A stretch of 64,000 nucleotides of DNA, from contig NZ_CP059162.1 of assembly GCF_013466605.1 (NCBI RefSeq), positions 4,712,001 through 4,776,000 on the forward strand, read 5' to 3'. The first letter of the stretch is position 1. The number at the start of each line of letters is the position of its first letter. Of the stretch, positions 16,811-24,620 are shown piece after piece. Source of the stretch: Pseudomonas chlororaphis subsp. aurantiaca (GTDB lineage Bacteria; Pseudomonadota; Gammaproteobacteria; Pseudomonadales; Pseudomonadaceae). A program made the position numbers and the translations under genes. The notes beneath the pieces were generated by a model that made no database searches, had not been told where the DNA came from, and saw only the letters and a list, made by a program, of their open reading frames with translations.

Positions 16811-16846
16811 AAAAAGCCCGCTGGACCTAAATCCAGCGGGCTTTTT
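16811..16846 (+). terminator. Strong Rho-independent terminator
   Basis: A perfect 15-bp stem (16811-16825 with 16832-16846), AAAAAGCCCGCTGGA around a CCTAAA loop, ends in a run of five T. It starts 9 bases after the methyltransferase stop. The A-run on the 5' side makes it usable from both directions. Confidence 0.92.
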
Positions 16847-16864
16847 GCGTCCCCTGCATCCCCT

Positions 16865-17016
16865 GTAGCCGCTGCCAAGCCTGCGAGGCTGCGAGGCTGC
16901 GATCGACTGCGCAGCAGGCGCAAAACCTGAGAATGCGTAGAGTCTGGCTCAACGCGCGGCCCCCGTTACGGCCGCTTCGCGCCCGAGCGCAGCCTCGCAG
17001 GCTTGGCAGCGGCTAC
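16865..17016. repeat. Large palindromic REP element with 29-bp arms
   Basis: Arms 16865-16893 and 16988-17016 are perfect reverse complements over 29 bases, starting gtagccgctgccaagcctgc. The inner 94 bases include atcgactgcgcagcaggcg, also seen in the element at 28812-28956. It lies between convergent genes (methyltransferase and mbtH). Confidence 0.85.
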
Positions 17017-17029
17017 AGCAGCGGGGTAA

Positions 17030-17254
17030 TCAGTTGGCCGCCGACTGGGCATCCATCTTCTGCCGCAGGCTCAGCGGGCGCATGTCGGTCCACACCTCTT
17101 CGATGTAGGCCAGGCACTCCTTCTTGAAGCCGCTCTTGCCCACGGTGCGCCAGCCTTGTGGCACAGCCTTGTAGTCCGGCCAGATCGAATACTGCTCCTC
17201 ATGGTTGACCACTACCTGAAAGAGGATGTCCTCGCGGTCAAATACTGAAGTCAT
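17030..17254 (-). CDS. mbtH: MbtH-like protein for pyoverdine synthetases
   Basis: A 74-residue MbtH-family protein. These small cytoplasmic proteins bind NRPS adenylation domains and are needed for their solubility or activity. The signature is present: [15 protein letters not shown], then [11 protein letters not shown], and [12 protein letters not shown] near the C-terminus. It lies 81 bases downstream of pvdH on the same strand, matching the PA2412-PA2413 pair of P. aeruginosa, so it is probably transcribed from the iron-starvation box ahead of pvdH. The likely clients are PvdL here and the side-chain synthetases encoded elsewhere. Confidence 0.95.
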   Translation of the reverse strand: MTSVFDREDILFQVVVNHEEQYSIWPDYKAVPQGWRTVGKSGFKKECLAYIEEVWTDMRPLSLRQKMDAQSAAN

Positions 17255-17335
17255 TACGTGTCTCCATCGCTGTAAGGCTCGCTGCGCCGAGCGCGCAGCG
17301 GTTGTGAATAAGGAACGTTCGAGGCCCGTGGAAAA

Positions 17336-18748
17336 TTAGAGGCTGGCGACCGCCGCCGCCAAGGCGCGGCTGAAAATATCCGCCACCTGGTCGATTTCCG
17401 CCGCGGTGATCACCAGCGGCGGCAGAAAACGCACCACGCTGCCATGGCGCCCGCCCATTTCCAGGATCAACCCGCGCTTGAGGCATTCGCGCTGCACCAG
17501 CGGTGCCAGGCGGCTGAACTGCGGCGGATGGCCCAGGGCGTCTTTCTCGCCGGCCGGGTCCACCAGTTCGATGCCCAGCATCAGGCCACGCCCGCGAATG
17601 TCGCCCATCTGCGGGAAGTCGCGCTGCAGGATACGCAGGTGCTCGCGCAAGCGCTCGCCCATGGCGGCGGCATGCTCGGCCACCTTGTGTTCCTTGAGGT
17701 AGCGCATCACCGCGGAACCGGTGGCCATGGCCATCTGGTTGCCACGGAAGGTGCCGGCATGGGCGCCCGGCAGCCAGGTATCGAGCCAGTCGCGGTAGAC
17801 CACCACCGCCATCGGCAGGCTGCCGCCGATGGCCTTGGACATCACCACCACATCCGGGATGATCCCCGCGTGCTCAAAGGCGAACATCTTGCCGGTACGG
17901 CCAAAGCCGCTCTGGATCTCGTCGACGATCAAGGCCACGCCGGCCTTTTCAGTGATGCGACGCACACCCCGCAGCCAGTCGAGGTCGGCGGGAATCACCC
18001 CGCCCTCGCCCTGCACGGCTTCGACGATGATCGCCGCCGGCAGCTGCACGCCGGCTTCCGGGTCGCTCAGCAGGTTTTCCAGATAGCTCAGGTTGGCCTT
18101 CACCCCCGCTTCGCCGCCCAGGCCGAACGGGCAGCGGTAGTCGTAAGGGAACGGCAGGATCTGCACGCCATTGGTCAGCAGCGCCCCCAACGGCCGCTTC
18201 GGCCCCAGGCTGCCCATCAGGCTCAAGGCGCCCTGGCTCATGCCGTGGTAAGCGCCCTGGAACGACAGCACGGTGCTGCGGCCGGTGGCGGTACGGGTCA
18301 GCTTCAATGCCGCTTCCACCGCATCGGTGCCGGTAGGGCCACAGAACTGGATTTTCGCCTCGGCGGCCAGGGCGGGCGGCAACAGGCCGAACAGGTCCTG
18401 GACGAACTGGTCCTTGACCGGCGTGGTCAGGTCCAGGGTCAGCAGCGGCAGCTCATCGGCCAGCACCTGCTGGATCGCCTCGATCACCACCGGGTGGTTG
18501 TGGCCCAGGGCCAGGGTGCCGGCACCGGCCAGGCAGTCGATGAAACGCCGGCCTTCGACGTCCTCGACATAAATCCCGCACGCGCGCTTGAGCGCCAGCG
18601 GGATCCGCCGCGGGTAGCTGCGGGCATTGGATTCCTGCTGGTTCTGCCGGGCCAGCAACGGCGATTCGGTGAACTGGTAAAGCGTTTCGGCCGGCGCGGG
18701 ACTGGTCCGCGCGGGCTGATCGTCGACAAGGCTGGTAGCAACTGACAT
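17336..18748 (-). CDS. pvdH: PvdH, L-2,4-diaminobutyrate:2-oxoglutarate aminotransferase
   Basis: A 470-residue class III (ornithine/GABA-type) PLP aminotransferase that makes L-2,4-diaminobutyrate from aspartate semialdehyde, the Dab used by PvdL. Motifs are VEGRRFIDCLAGAGTLALGH, FCGPTGTDAVEAALKLTR, GVALIVDEIQSGFGRTGKMF and the PLP lysine near residue 305 in VVMSKAIGGSLPMAV. The ATG at 18748 follows GAGGATTCGAGAG and gives the length of the P. aeruginosa enzyme. A 34-residue longer start at 18850 is rejected because it would begin near the promoter. A perfect PvdS-type box lies 97 bases upstream. Confidence 0.95.
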   Translation of the reverse strand: MSVATSLVDDQPARTSPAPAETLYQFTESPLLARQNQQESNARSYPRRIPLALKRACGIYVEDVEGRRFIDCLAGAGTLALGHNHPVVIEAIQQVLADELPLLTLDLTTPVKDQFVQDLFGLLPPALAAEAKIQFCGPTGTDAVEAALKLTRTATGRSTVLSFQGAYHGMSQGALSLMGSLGPKRPLGALLTNGVQILPFPYDYRCPFGLGGEAGVKANLSYLENLLSDPEAGVQLPAAIIVEAVQGEGGVIPADLDWLRGVRRITEKAGVALIVDEIQSGFGRTGKMFAFEHAGIIPDVVVMSKAIGGSLPMAVVVYRDWLDTWLPGAHAGTFRGNQMAMATGSAVMRYLKEHKVAEHAAAMGERLREHLRILQRDFPQMGDIRGRGLMLGIELVDPAGEKDALGHPPQFSRLAPLVQRECLKRGLILEMGGRHGSVVRFLPPLVITAAEIDQVADIFSRALAAAVASL

Positions 18749-18844
18749 CTCTCGAATCCTCACGCTGATGAGTTGAGCGAAACCGCACACCACACAGGTA
18801 CGCAGTCGGTTCAGCGCGCACTCGCAGGTTTTCCTGTTCTGGAA

Positions 18845-18868
18845 ACGCATCAGCGACGAGTGGATTTA
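18845..18868 (-). promoter_or_regulatory. Iron-starvation (PvdS) box for pvdH-mbtH
   Basis: On the minus strand the sequence reads TAAAT, 16 bases, CGT (plus strand ACG at 18845-18847 and ATTTA at 18864-18868). This matches exactly the PvdS consensus TAAAT-N16-CGT and sits 97 bases upstream of the pvdH start. Confidence 0.85.
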
Positions 18869-18930
18869 CACCCGGGAGAGGGTTTATTGCGTATCAACCA
18901 CGAAGGTGGTGGCGAATATCAGAACGTCGT

Positions 18931-19005
18931 CGCGGGCAAGCCTCGCTCCTACAAGGTCACGCCGATCTGTAAGAGCGAGCGGGCGGCGATCCGACTTGCC
19001 CGCGA
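18931..19005. repeat. Paired inverted REP element
   Basis: Arms cgcgggcaagcctcgctcct and gatccgacttgcccgcgata face each other. It occupies most of the gap between the pvdH promoter and the end of dsbS, so it separates the pyoverdine unit from the dsb locus. Confidence 0.8.
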
Positions 19006-19013
19006 TAAGGCCG

Positions 19014-20339
19014 TCAGGCCGATTGCAGCGGCATGGTCAACTCGACCCGCAAGCCATCGGGCCGGCTGTCGAAATGCAGCACGCAGCCGCAGCGCTGGAC
19101 GATCGCCTGGACGATGGCCAGGCCCAGGCCGCAACCGGTGCTCTGGCCGTTGCGCCAGAAGCGCTGGGTCAGGTGCTGCAAGTCATCCTCGGGAATGCCG
19201 CTGCCATGGTCGCGCACCTGGAAACGCACACGGTTGCCGAAGGCTTCCAGGTTCAGCTCCACCGGCGCATCGCTCGGGGTATGGCGCAGGGCGTTGTCCA
19301 GCAGGTTGCGCAGCGCGGCGATGGCCAGCACCGAGGGCATTTCCAGCGGCGCCGCCGACACCCGCTCGTCGATATGCAGCCGGACCCGCTGCCGGGCGCC
19401 GCTGGCGGCGTCCTGGATCGCGGTTTTCGCCACCTGTTCGGCGCTGCACTGCACACCGTCCTCGAACGACAGGCTGCCCTCGACCCGCGCCAGCAACAGC
19501 AGCTGCTCCAGGGTCCGGTGCAGACGGTCGGCGCCTTCTTCGGCGCGCGCCAGGGATTGATCGCGGGCCGCGCCGTCGGTCATGCGCGCCACTTGCAGGT
19601 GAGTCTTGATCGCCGTCAGCGGGCTGCGCAATTCGTGGGCGGCGTCACCGGTCAGGCGACGCTCGCGTTCGATGGTCTTGCCGATGCGCTGGAACAGCTG
19701 GTTCTGGGTTTCCAGCAGCGGCCGCAACTCGCTGGGCAGCGGCTGGATCTGCAACGGCTCCAGGGAGTCGGCACTGCGGCGCATCAAGGCATCGCGCATG
19801 CGGTTCAGCGGCGCCAGGCCCTGGCCGATCCCCAGCCACAGCAACCACAGGCAACCCAGCAACGCCACGCCGACCGGCACCGAGGCGGCCAGCAGCACCG
19901 ACATGTTCAGTGCTTCACGCTCGACCTGCCGATCGGCGGTGGTGATATGCAAGTCGCCCCGGGCCAAGGTGAAGCTGCGCCAGCGCACGCCATCGATCAT
20001 CTGGTCGTGAAAGCCCATGCGTTCGGCTTCGAGTTTCTCGTCAGGGTGGTTATGACTGCGGGCGAGGATCTCGCCGCGCAGGGAACTGACCTGGCAGGCC
20101 ATGCCCCCGGGAATGTTCAGTTGTTCGGCACTGAAATGGGTGCCCTCGCCCTTGCTCGGCAACGGCGGCAATTGTTCCAGGAGGCCGGCGACCATGCGCG
20201 CCGAAGCCACCAGGCGCTGGTCGAGGGAAAACATCATCTGGTTGCGCAAGTCGCTGAACATCCAGGCCGCGGCCAGCGCCCAGATCAGCACAAAGGCCGC
20301 GCCGATGGTCAGGCTCAAGCGCAAACGCAGGCTCATCAC
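19014..20339 (-). CDS. dsbS: Sensor histidine kinase, DsbS-like (copper/disulfide stress)
   Basis: A 441-residue QseC/PmrB-type kinase. Membrane segments lie at about residues 8-28 (LSLTIGAAFVLIWALAAAWM) and 147-170 (SVLLAASVPVGVALLGCLWL), with a periplasmic domain between them. The phosphorylated His is residue 235 (AAHELRSPLTAIK); the ATP-binding motifs are LRNLLDNALRHTP, RDHGSGIPE and GCGLGLAIVQ. Residue 82 is a lone periplasmic cysteine (GGMACQVSS). I recall that Cys82 of P. aeruginosa DsbS binds Cu(I); this is from memory and unchecked. GTG at 20339 directly follows the dsbR stop; ATG at 20336 is equally possible. The order kinase-regulator facing dsbD-dsbE-dsbG is that of PA2480-PA2476. 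Confidence 0.85.
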   Translation of the reverse strand: MMSLRLRLSLTIGAAFVLIWALAAAWMFSDLRNQMMFSLDQRLVASARMVAGLLEQLPPLPSKGEGTHFSAEQLNIPGGMACQVSSLRGEILARSHNHPDEKLEAERMGFHDQMIDGVRWRSFTLARGDLHITTADRQVEREALNMSVLLAASVPVGVALLGCLWLLWLGIGQGLAPLNRMRDALMRRSADSLEPLQIQPLPSELRPLLETQNQLFQRIGKTIERERRLTGDAAHELRSPLTAIKTHLQVARMTDGAARDQSLARAEEGADRLHRTLEQLLLLARVEGSLSFEDGVQCSAEQVAKTAIQDAASGARQRVRLHIDERVSAAPLEMPSVLAIAALRNLLDNALRHTPSDAPVELNLEAFGNRVRFQVRDHGSGIPEDDLQHLTQRFWRNGQSTGCGLGLAIVQAIVQRCGCVLHFDSRPDGLRVELTMPLQSA

Positions 20340-21017
20340 TTACGACTCCTCCCCACCATCCGCCGGCCCCAGGCGATAGCCCAGGCCACGCACGGTCTCG
20401 ACGATGCCGTTGCCGAGTTTGCGTCGCAGGTGGTGGATGTGCACGTTGAGGGCGTTGCTTTCCAGTTCGTCGTTGAAGCCGTAGACGCTGTCCTTGAGCT
20501 GCTCGCTGGACAGCACCCGGCCGCGGTTGTGCAGCAGCGCCTGGAGCAGCGACTGCTCGCGCCGCGACAGGTCCACCGGCTGGCCGCCGAGCAGGGTTTC
20601 GCGGGTGCTCGGGTCGTAGGTCAGGCGGCCGTGTTCGATCAGGTTGACGCTGCGCCCCGCCACCCGGCGCAACAGGGTGTGCAGGCGCGCCGCCAGTTCC
20701 CGCAGGTCGAAGGGCTTGAGCAGGTAATCGTCGGCGCCGGCCTGCAGGCCGTCGACCCGGTCGCTGACCGAGTCCCGCGCGGTGAGGATCAGCACGGGGA
20801 TTTCCAGGCCGTTGTGGCGCAGCTGCTTGAGCAGCTTCAGGCCGTCTTCGTCGGGCAGGCCGAGGTCGAGCACCATCACGTCGAACTCCGCCACGCCGAG
20901 CATGGCCCGCGCCGCCGAGGCGGTGGCCACGTGCTCGACCGTCAGGCCCTGGGCCGTGAGGCCGGCCACGATCCCGCTGGCAATCAGTTCATCATCTTCA
21001 CAGACCAGTACGTGCAT
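20340..21017 (-). CDS. dsbR: OmpR-family response regulator, DsbR-like
   Basis: A 225-residue response regulator. The receiver domain has the acidic pair in VCEDDELIASG, phospho-acceptor Asp51 in VMVLDLGLPDEDG, Thr in PVLILTARDSV and Lys in DDYLLKPFDLREL. A winged-helix DNA-binding domain follows, with SRREQSLLQALLHNRGRVLS and SNALNVHIHHLRRKLG. The ATG at 21017 is preferred over one nine codons upstream because it aligns with the family start MxVLVCEDD. It precedes dsbS with no gap and is divergent from dsbD, which it probably controls through the repeat at 21107-21122. Confidence 0.87.
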   Translation of the reverse strand: MHVLVCEDDELIASGIVAGLTAQGLTVEHVATASAARAMLGVAEFDVMVLDLGLPDEDGLKLLKQLRHNGLEIPVLILTARDSVSDRVDGLQAGADDYLLKPFDLRELAARLHTLLRRVAGRSVNLIEHGRLTYDPSTRETLLGGQPVDLSRREQSLLQALLHNRGRVLSSEQLKDSVYGFNDELESNALNVHIHHLRRKLGNGIVETVRGLGYRLGPADGGEES

Positions 21018-21106
21018 GGTGAAACCTGTAGAAAAGGGGTGCATTAAAACTATCGCCGATTAAGCCGACATTATGCCCGCACCGCCAGTGTCACAAGGCG
21101 TGCAGG

Positions 21107-21122
21107 GTTAATCATCGGTTAA
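21107..21122. promoter_or_regulatory. Direct repeat GTTAA-N6-GTTAA, candidate DsbR site
   Basis: GTTAA occurs at 21107-21111 and 21118-21122, 11 bases start to start, in the divergent gap between dsbR and dsbD and 50 bases before the dsbD ATG. One-turn direct repeats of this type are the usual targets of OmpR/PmrA/QseB-class regulators. Confidence 0.6.
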
Positions 21123-21171
21123 TCGCCATCGGCCATTGTGCCCCCCACTTGCACCGGTTTAAGGCTTTTCC

Positions 21172-22911
21172 ATGCGTCGTCTGTTCATCCTGTTGTTCAT
21201 GCTGCTGTCGGGCCTGGCCCAGGCGGGTAACAACCCGTTCGAGGTCAAACCCGACTTTCTCCCGGTCGGCAAAGCCTTCGTCTTCACCTCCGAACGCCTG
21301 GCCTCGGGGGAAACCCAGCTGTTCTGGCAGATCGCCGACGGTTATTACCTGTATCAACAGCGGCTGAGATTCGACGGCCTGGCGGACGCGCACAAACCGG
21401 CGCTGCCCGAGGGTGAGGCCCACAGTGACGAATTCTTCGGCGCGCAACAGGTGTACCGCCAGGGCCTGGAACTGAAAATCCCCGCCGGCGCCACCGGCAA
21501 GGTCAAGCTCGGCTGGCAGGGCTGCGCCGACGCCGGCCTGTGCTACCCGCCGCAATCCCTGGAAGTGGACCTGGGCGGCAGCCCGGCCGCCGCCAATGCA
21601 ACCAATGCCACCGAGGCCAGCGACCAGGCCCTGGCCAGCGGCCTGCAACAACGGGCCCTGGGCTGGAGCTTGCTGGTGTTCTTCGGCCTCGGCCTGTTGC
21701 TGGCCTTCGCCCCCTGCTCGCTGCCGATGCTGCCGATCCTCGCCGGCCTGGTGGTGGGCAGCGGCGCCAGCCCGCGTCGCGGCTTCGCCTTGGCGGGCAG
21801 CTATGTGGTGTGCATGGCGTTGGTCTACGCCGCCATGGGCGTGCTGGCCGCGCTGCTCGGCGCCAATCTGCAAGCACTGTTGCAGCAGCCCTGGCTGCTG
21901 GGCAGCTTTGCCGCTGTGTTCGTGATCCTCGCGCTACCGATGTTCGGCTTCTTCGAGCTGCAACTGCCGGCGGCCCTGCGCGACCGCCTGGAAAACGCCA
22001 GCCGTTCGCGTCGTGGCGGCAGCCTGGTCGGCGCCGGGGTGCTCGGCGCCCTGTCCGGCCTGCTAGTGGGCCCGTGCATGACCGCGCCGCTGGCCGGCGC
22101 CCTGCTGTACATCGCCCAGAGCGGCAACGCCCTGCACGGCGGGCTGATCCTGTTCGTCATGGGCCTGGGCATCGGCCTGCCGCTGTTGTTGCTGGTGACC
22201 GTGGGCAACCGCTTCCTGCCCAAGCCCGGCCCGTGGATGAACCTGCTCAAGGGCGTGTTCGGCTTCCTGTTCCTCGGTACCGCCATCGTGCTGCTGCGCC
22301 CGGTGCTCGACGAGTCGCTGTGGATCGGTTTGTGGGGCGCGCTGGCACTGGTCCTGGCCTACACCGCCTGGTATCAGATGCGTGCCGCCGGGCGCGCCGG
22401 GCACCTGTTCGGCGCAGGTTCAGTGGTGTTCGGCCTGTGGGGCAGCCTGCTGCTGGTGGGCGCCGCCGGTGGCAGCGACGACCTGTGGCGACCGCTGAAG
22501 GTCTACAGCGGCGGCAATGGCGTGGCGGCGGTCAGTGCCCACGACGCCTTCACCACCGTCAAGGCGCCGGCCGACCTGCAAGGCGCCCTCGACGCCGCCA
22601 GGGCCCAGGGCCAGTGGGTGCTGCTGGACTACTACGCTGACTGGTGCGTGTCCTGCAAGATCATGGAGAAACAGGTGTTCGGCCAACCCCAGGTCCTCGA
22701 GGCCCTGAAAGACGTGCGCCTGCTGCGCCTGGACGTGACGGCCGACAACGCCGCCAGCCGCGAACTGCTCAACCGGTATAAAGTGCCGGGGCCGCCGAGC
22801 CTGCTGTGGATCGGCCCGGACGGCGAAGAACGACGCAGCCAGCGGATTACCGGCGAGGTAGACGCCGCTGGCTTCCTGCAACGCTGGACCGCTACCCGAG
22901 AAGCCCGTTGA
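21172..22911 (+). CDS. dsbD: Thiol:disulfide interchange protein DsbD (second-type)
   Basis: A 579-residue three-domain reductant carrier that moves electrons from cytoplasmic thioredoxin to periplasmic partners. A signal peptide (LFILLFMLLSGLAQA) is followed by the N-terminal domain with the cysteine pair in GCADAGLCYPPQ. The membrane core is about residues 160-430, with cysteines in LAFAPCSLPMLPILAGLVVG and LLVGPCMTAPLAGALL. The C-terminal thioredoxin domain has WCVSC near residue 491 (YADWCVSCKIMEKQVF). The stop overlaps the dsbE start (TGATG). With dsbE and dsbG it forms an operon matching PA2478-PA2476, distinct from the cytochrome-c DsbD gene. Confidence 0.92.
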   Translation: MRRLFILLFMLLSGLAQAGNNPFEVKPDFLPVGKAFVFTSERLASGETQLFWQIADGYYLYQQRLRFDGLADAHKPALPEGEAHSDEFFGAQQVYRQGLELKIPAGATGKVKLGWQGCADAGLCYPPQSLEVDLGGSPAAANATNATEASDQALASGLQQRALGWSLLVFFGLGLLLAFAPCSLPMLPILAGLVVGSGASPRRGFALAGSYVVCMALVYAAMGVLAALLGANLQALLQQPWLLGSFAAVFVILALPMFGFFELQLPAALRDRLENASRSRRGGSLVGAGVLGALSGLLVGPCMTAPLAGALLYIAQSGNALHGGLILFVMGLGIGLPLLLLVTVGNRFLPKPGPWMNLLKGVFGFLFLGTAIVLLRPVLDESLWIGLWGALALVLAYTAWYQMRAAGRAGHLFGAGSVVFGLWGSLLLVGAAGGSDDLWRPLKVYSGGNGVAAVSAHDAFTTVKAPADLQGALDAARAQGQWVLLDYYADWCVSCKIMEKQVFGQPQVLEALKDVRLLRLDVTADNAASRELLNRYKVPGPPSLLWIGPDGEERRSQRITGEVDAAGFLQRWTATREAR

Positions 22912-23783
22912 TGCTGACCTTTACCATCGGCACCTTTGCCATTGCGCTCAACCACCTGCTGCTGATCAGTGCCCTGGCACTGGCCACCTTTGTCGGCTGG
23001 CGAGTCGCCAAGCGCGGTGGCGAGAACCCGGAATCGGTGCTGTTCGGCCTGTTCCTGCTGGGCATGCTGGCCGCGCGCATCGGCTTCGTGGTCGCCTACT
23101 GGAAGCATTACCGCCACGACCTGTGGCAGATCATCGACCTGCGCGACGGTGGTTTTCTCCCTTGGCCGGGGGCGATCGTCCTGCTGCTGGCCGCCCTCGC
23201 CTGGGGCTGGCGCCGCCCTGCCCTGCGCAAACCGCTGGGCGCCGGGGTCGGCAGCGGCCTGGCCTTCTGGCTGCTCGCCACCCTGTCCCTGAGCATCTTC
23301 GAACAAGGCACGCGGTTGCCGGAGATCGCCCTGCGCAACGCCGACGGCGGCACCGTGCAGCTGACCAGCTATCAGGGCAAGCCCCTGGTGATCAACCTCT
23401 GGGCCACCTGGTGCCCGCCCTGCCGGCGGGAAATGCCGGTGCTGGAAAGAGCCCAGCAGCAGCGCCCGGACCTGACCTTCCTGTTCGTCAACCAGGCCGA
23501 AAGCATGCAGAGCGTCAGCACCTTCCTGGCCACCCAGGAGCTGAACCTGAACAACGTGCTGTTCGACGGCAGCGGCCGCCTGGGCCAGGCCGTGGGCTCC
23601 ATGGCGCTACCGACTACGCTGTTCTACAGCGCTGACGGGCGCATGCTCGGCAGCCACCTGGGCGAGCTGTCCGAGGCCAGCCTGGCCCGCGCCCTGGAAC
23701 ATTTCGACCGACCGCATTCGACCACGGCCACGCAGGCCGCCCCTTCAAGGAAACTGCCATGCCCTTCATCCGCCACCTGCTGA
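22911..23783 (+). CDS. DsbE/TlpA-like thioredoxin with Lgt-like membrane domain
   Basis: A 290-residue protein in two parts. The first 135 residues hold several membrane segments (FAIALNHLLLISALALATFV, LFGLFLLGMLAARIGFVVAY, PWPGAIVLLLAALAWGW). The RIGFVVAYW and IIDLRDGGFLPWPGAI stretches resemble prolipoprotein diacylglyceryl transferase. The second part is a TlpA/ResA-type thioredoxin with INLWATWCPPCRREMPVLER (CPPC near residue 167) and the cis-Pro region MALPTTLFYSADG. It probably receives electrons from DsbD and reduces periplasmic protein thiols. The ATG at 22911 overlaps the dsbD stop, and the 3' end overlaps dsbG by 25 bases. It corresponds in position to PA2477. Confidence 0.87.
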   Translation: MLTFTIGTFAIALNHLLLISALALATFVGWRVAKRGGENPESVLFGLFLLGMLAARIGFVVAYWKHYRHDLWQIIDLRDGGFLPWPGAIVLLLAALAWGWRRPALRKPLGAGVGSGLAFWLLATLSLSIFEQGTRLPEIALRNADGGTVQLTSYQGKPLVINLWATWCPPCRREMPVLERAQQQRPDLTFLFVNQAESMQSVSTFLATQELNLNNVLFDGSGRLGQAVGSMALPTTLFYSADGRMLGSHLGELSEASLARALEHFDRPHSTTATQAAPSRKLPCPSSATC

Positions 23784-24526
23784 GCCTGTCCCTGGGCGCG
23801 GCGCTGCTCCAGGCACCGTTGCTGCACGCCGAAGAACTGCCCCAGGCGATCAAGAACATCGAAGCCAAAGGCGCCAAGATCGTCGGCCGCTTCGACGCCC
23901 CGGACGGCCTCAAGGGGTATGCCGCGCAGTACCAGAACCGCGGCATGGCCCTGTACCTGACCCCGGACGGCAAGCATGTGCTGCTGGGCAACCTGTACGA
24001 TGCCGACGGCAAGGACCTGAGCGCCGAACCGCTGCAGAAACTGGTATATGCGCCGATGGCCAAGGCAGTCTGGGCCAAGATGGAAAAGAGCAACTGGATC
24101 GCCGACGGCAAGGCCGACGCACCGCGCGTGGTCTACCTGTTCAGCGACCCCAACTGCCCCTACTGCAACATGTTCTGGGAACAGGCGCGGCCCTGGGTGA
24201 ACGCCGGCAAGGTCCAACTGCGGCACATCATGGTCGGCATCATCCGCGAAGACAGCCCGGGCAAATCCGCCGCCCTGCTGGCCGCCAAAGACCCGCAGAA
24301 AGCCCTGCAAGACCACGAAAAAGCCGGCAAGGGCAGCAGCCTCAAACCCCTGGACAAGATACCCGCCGAAGTCCAGGCCAAGCTCGACGCCAACATGGCG
24401 CTGATGGACGAACTGGAGCTGTCCGCCACCCCGGCGATCTTCTACATGGACGACCAGGGCGAACTGCAACAGCAACAAGGCGCGCCCGCGCCGGGCAAGC
24501 TGGTGAAGATTCTCGGGCCTAAATGA
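23759..24526 (+). CDS. dsbG: DsbG, periplasmic thiol:disulfide isomerase/reductase
   Basis: A 255-residue protein with a signal peptide (LLSLSLGAALLQAPLLHA). It has an N-terminal dimerisation domain (PQAIKNIEAKGAKIVGRFDA) and a DsbA/DsbC-type catalytic domain. The active site is CPYC near residue 133 in FSDPNCPYCNMFWEQARPW, and the cis-proline loop is ELSATPAIFYMDD. DsbG protects single cysteines from over-oxidation and repairs wrong disulfides, as in copper stress. The ATG at 23759 follows AAGGAAACTGCC inside the end of the preceding gene, so the two are coupled. It is kept reduced by DsbD. Confidence 0.92.
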   Translation: MPFIRHLLSLSLGAALLQAPLLHAEELPQAIKNIEAKGAKIVGRFDAPDGLKGYAAQYQNRGMALYLTPDGKHVLLGNLYDADGKDLSAEPLQKLVYAPMAKAVWAKMEKSNWIADGKADAPRVVYLFSDPNCPYCNMFWEQARPWVNAGKVQLRHIMVGIIREDSPGKSAALLAAKDPQKALQDHEKAGKGSSLKPLDKIPAEVQAKLDANMALMDELELSATPAIFYMDDQGELQQQQGAPAPGKLVKILGPK

Positions 24527-24620
24527 ATGAGATGCGCCAAGACCTGACCCGTAATGGCCTTTAGCCTTACCGACAGCGTTACACTACTGCCTTTATTCAC
24601 GCAGACAGGGAAGTGACGTT

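Noticed and set aside
18906..21047. 713-codon plus-strand frame
   Set aside because: It lies wholly opposite dsbS-dsbR, which have clear kinase and regulator motifs, and it starts in REP DNA.
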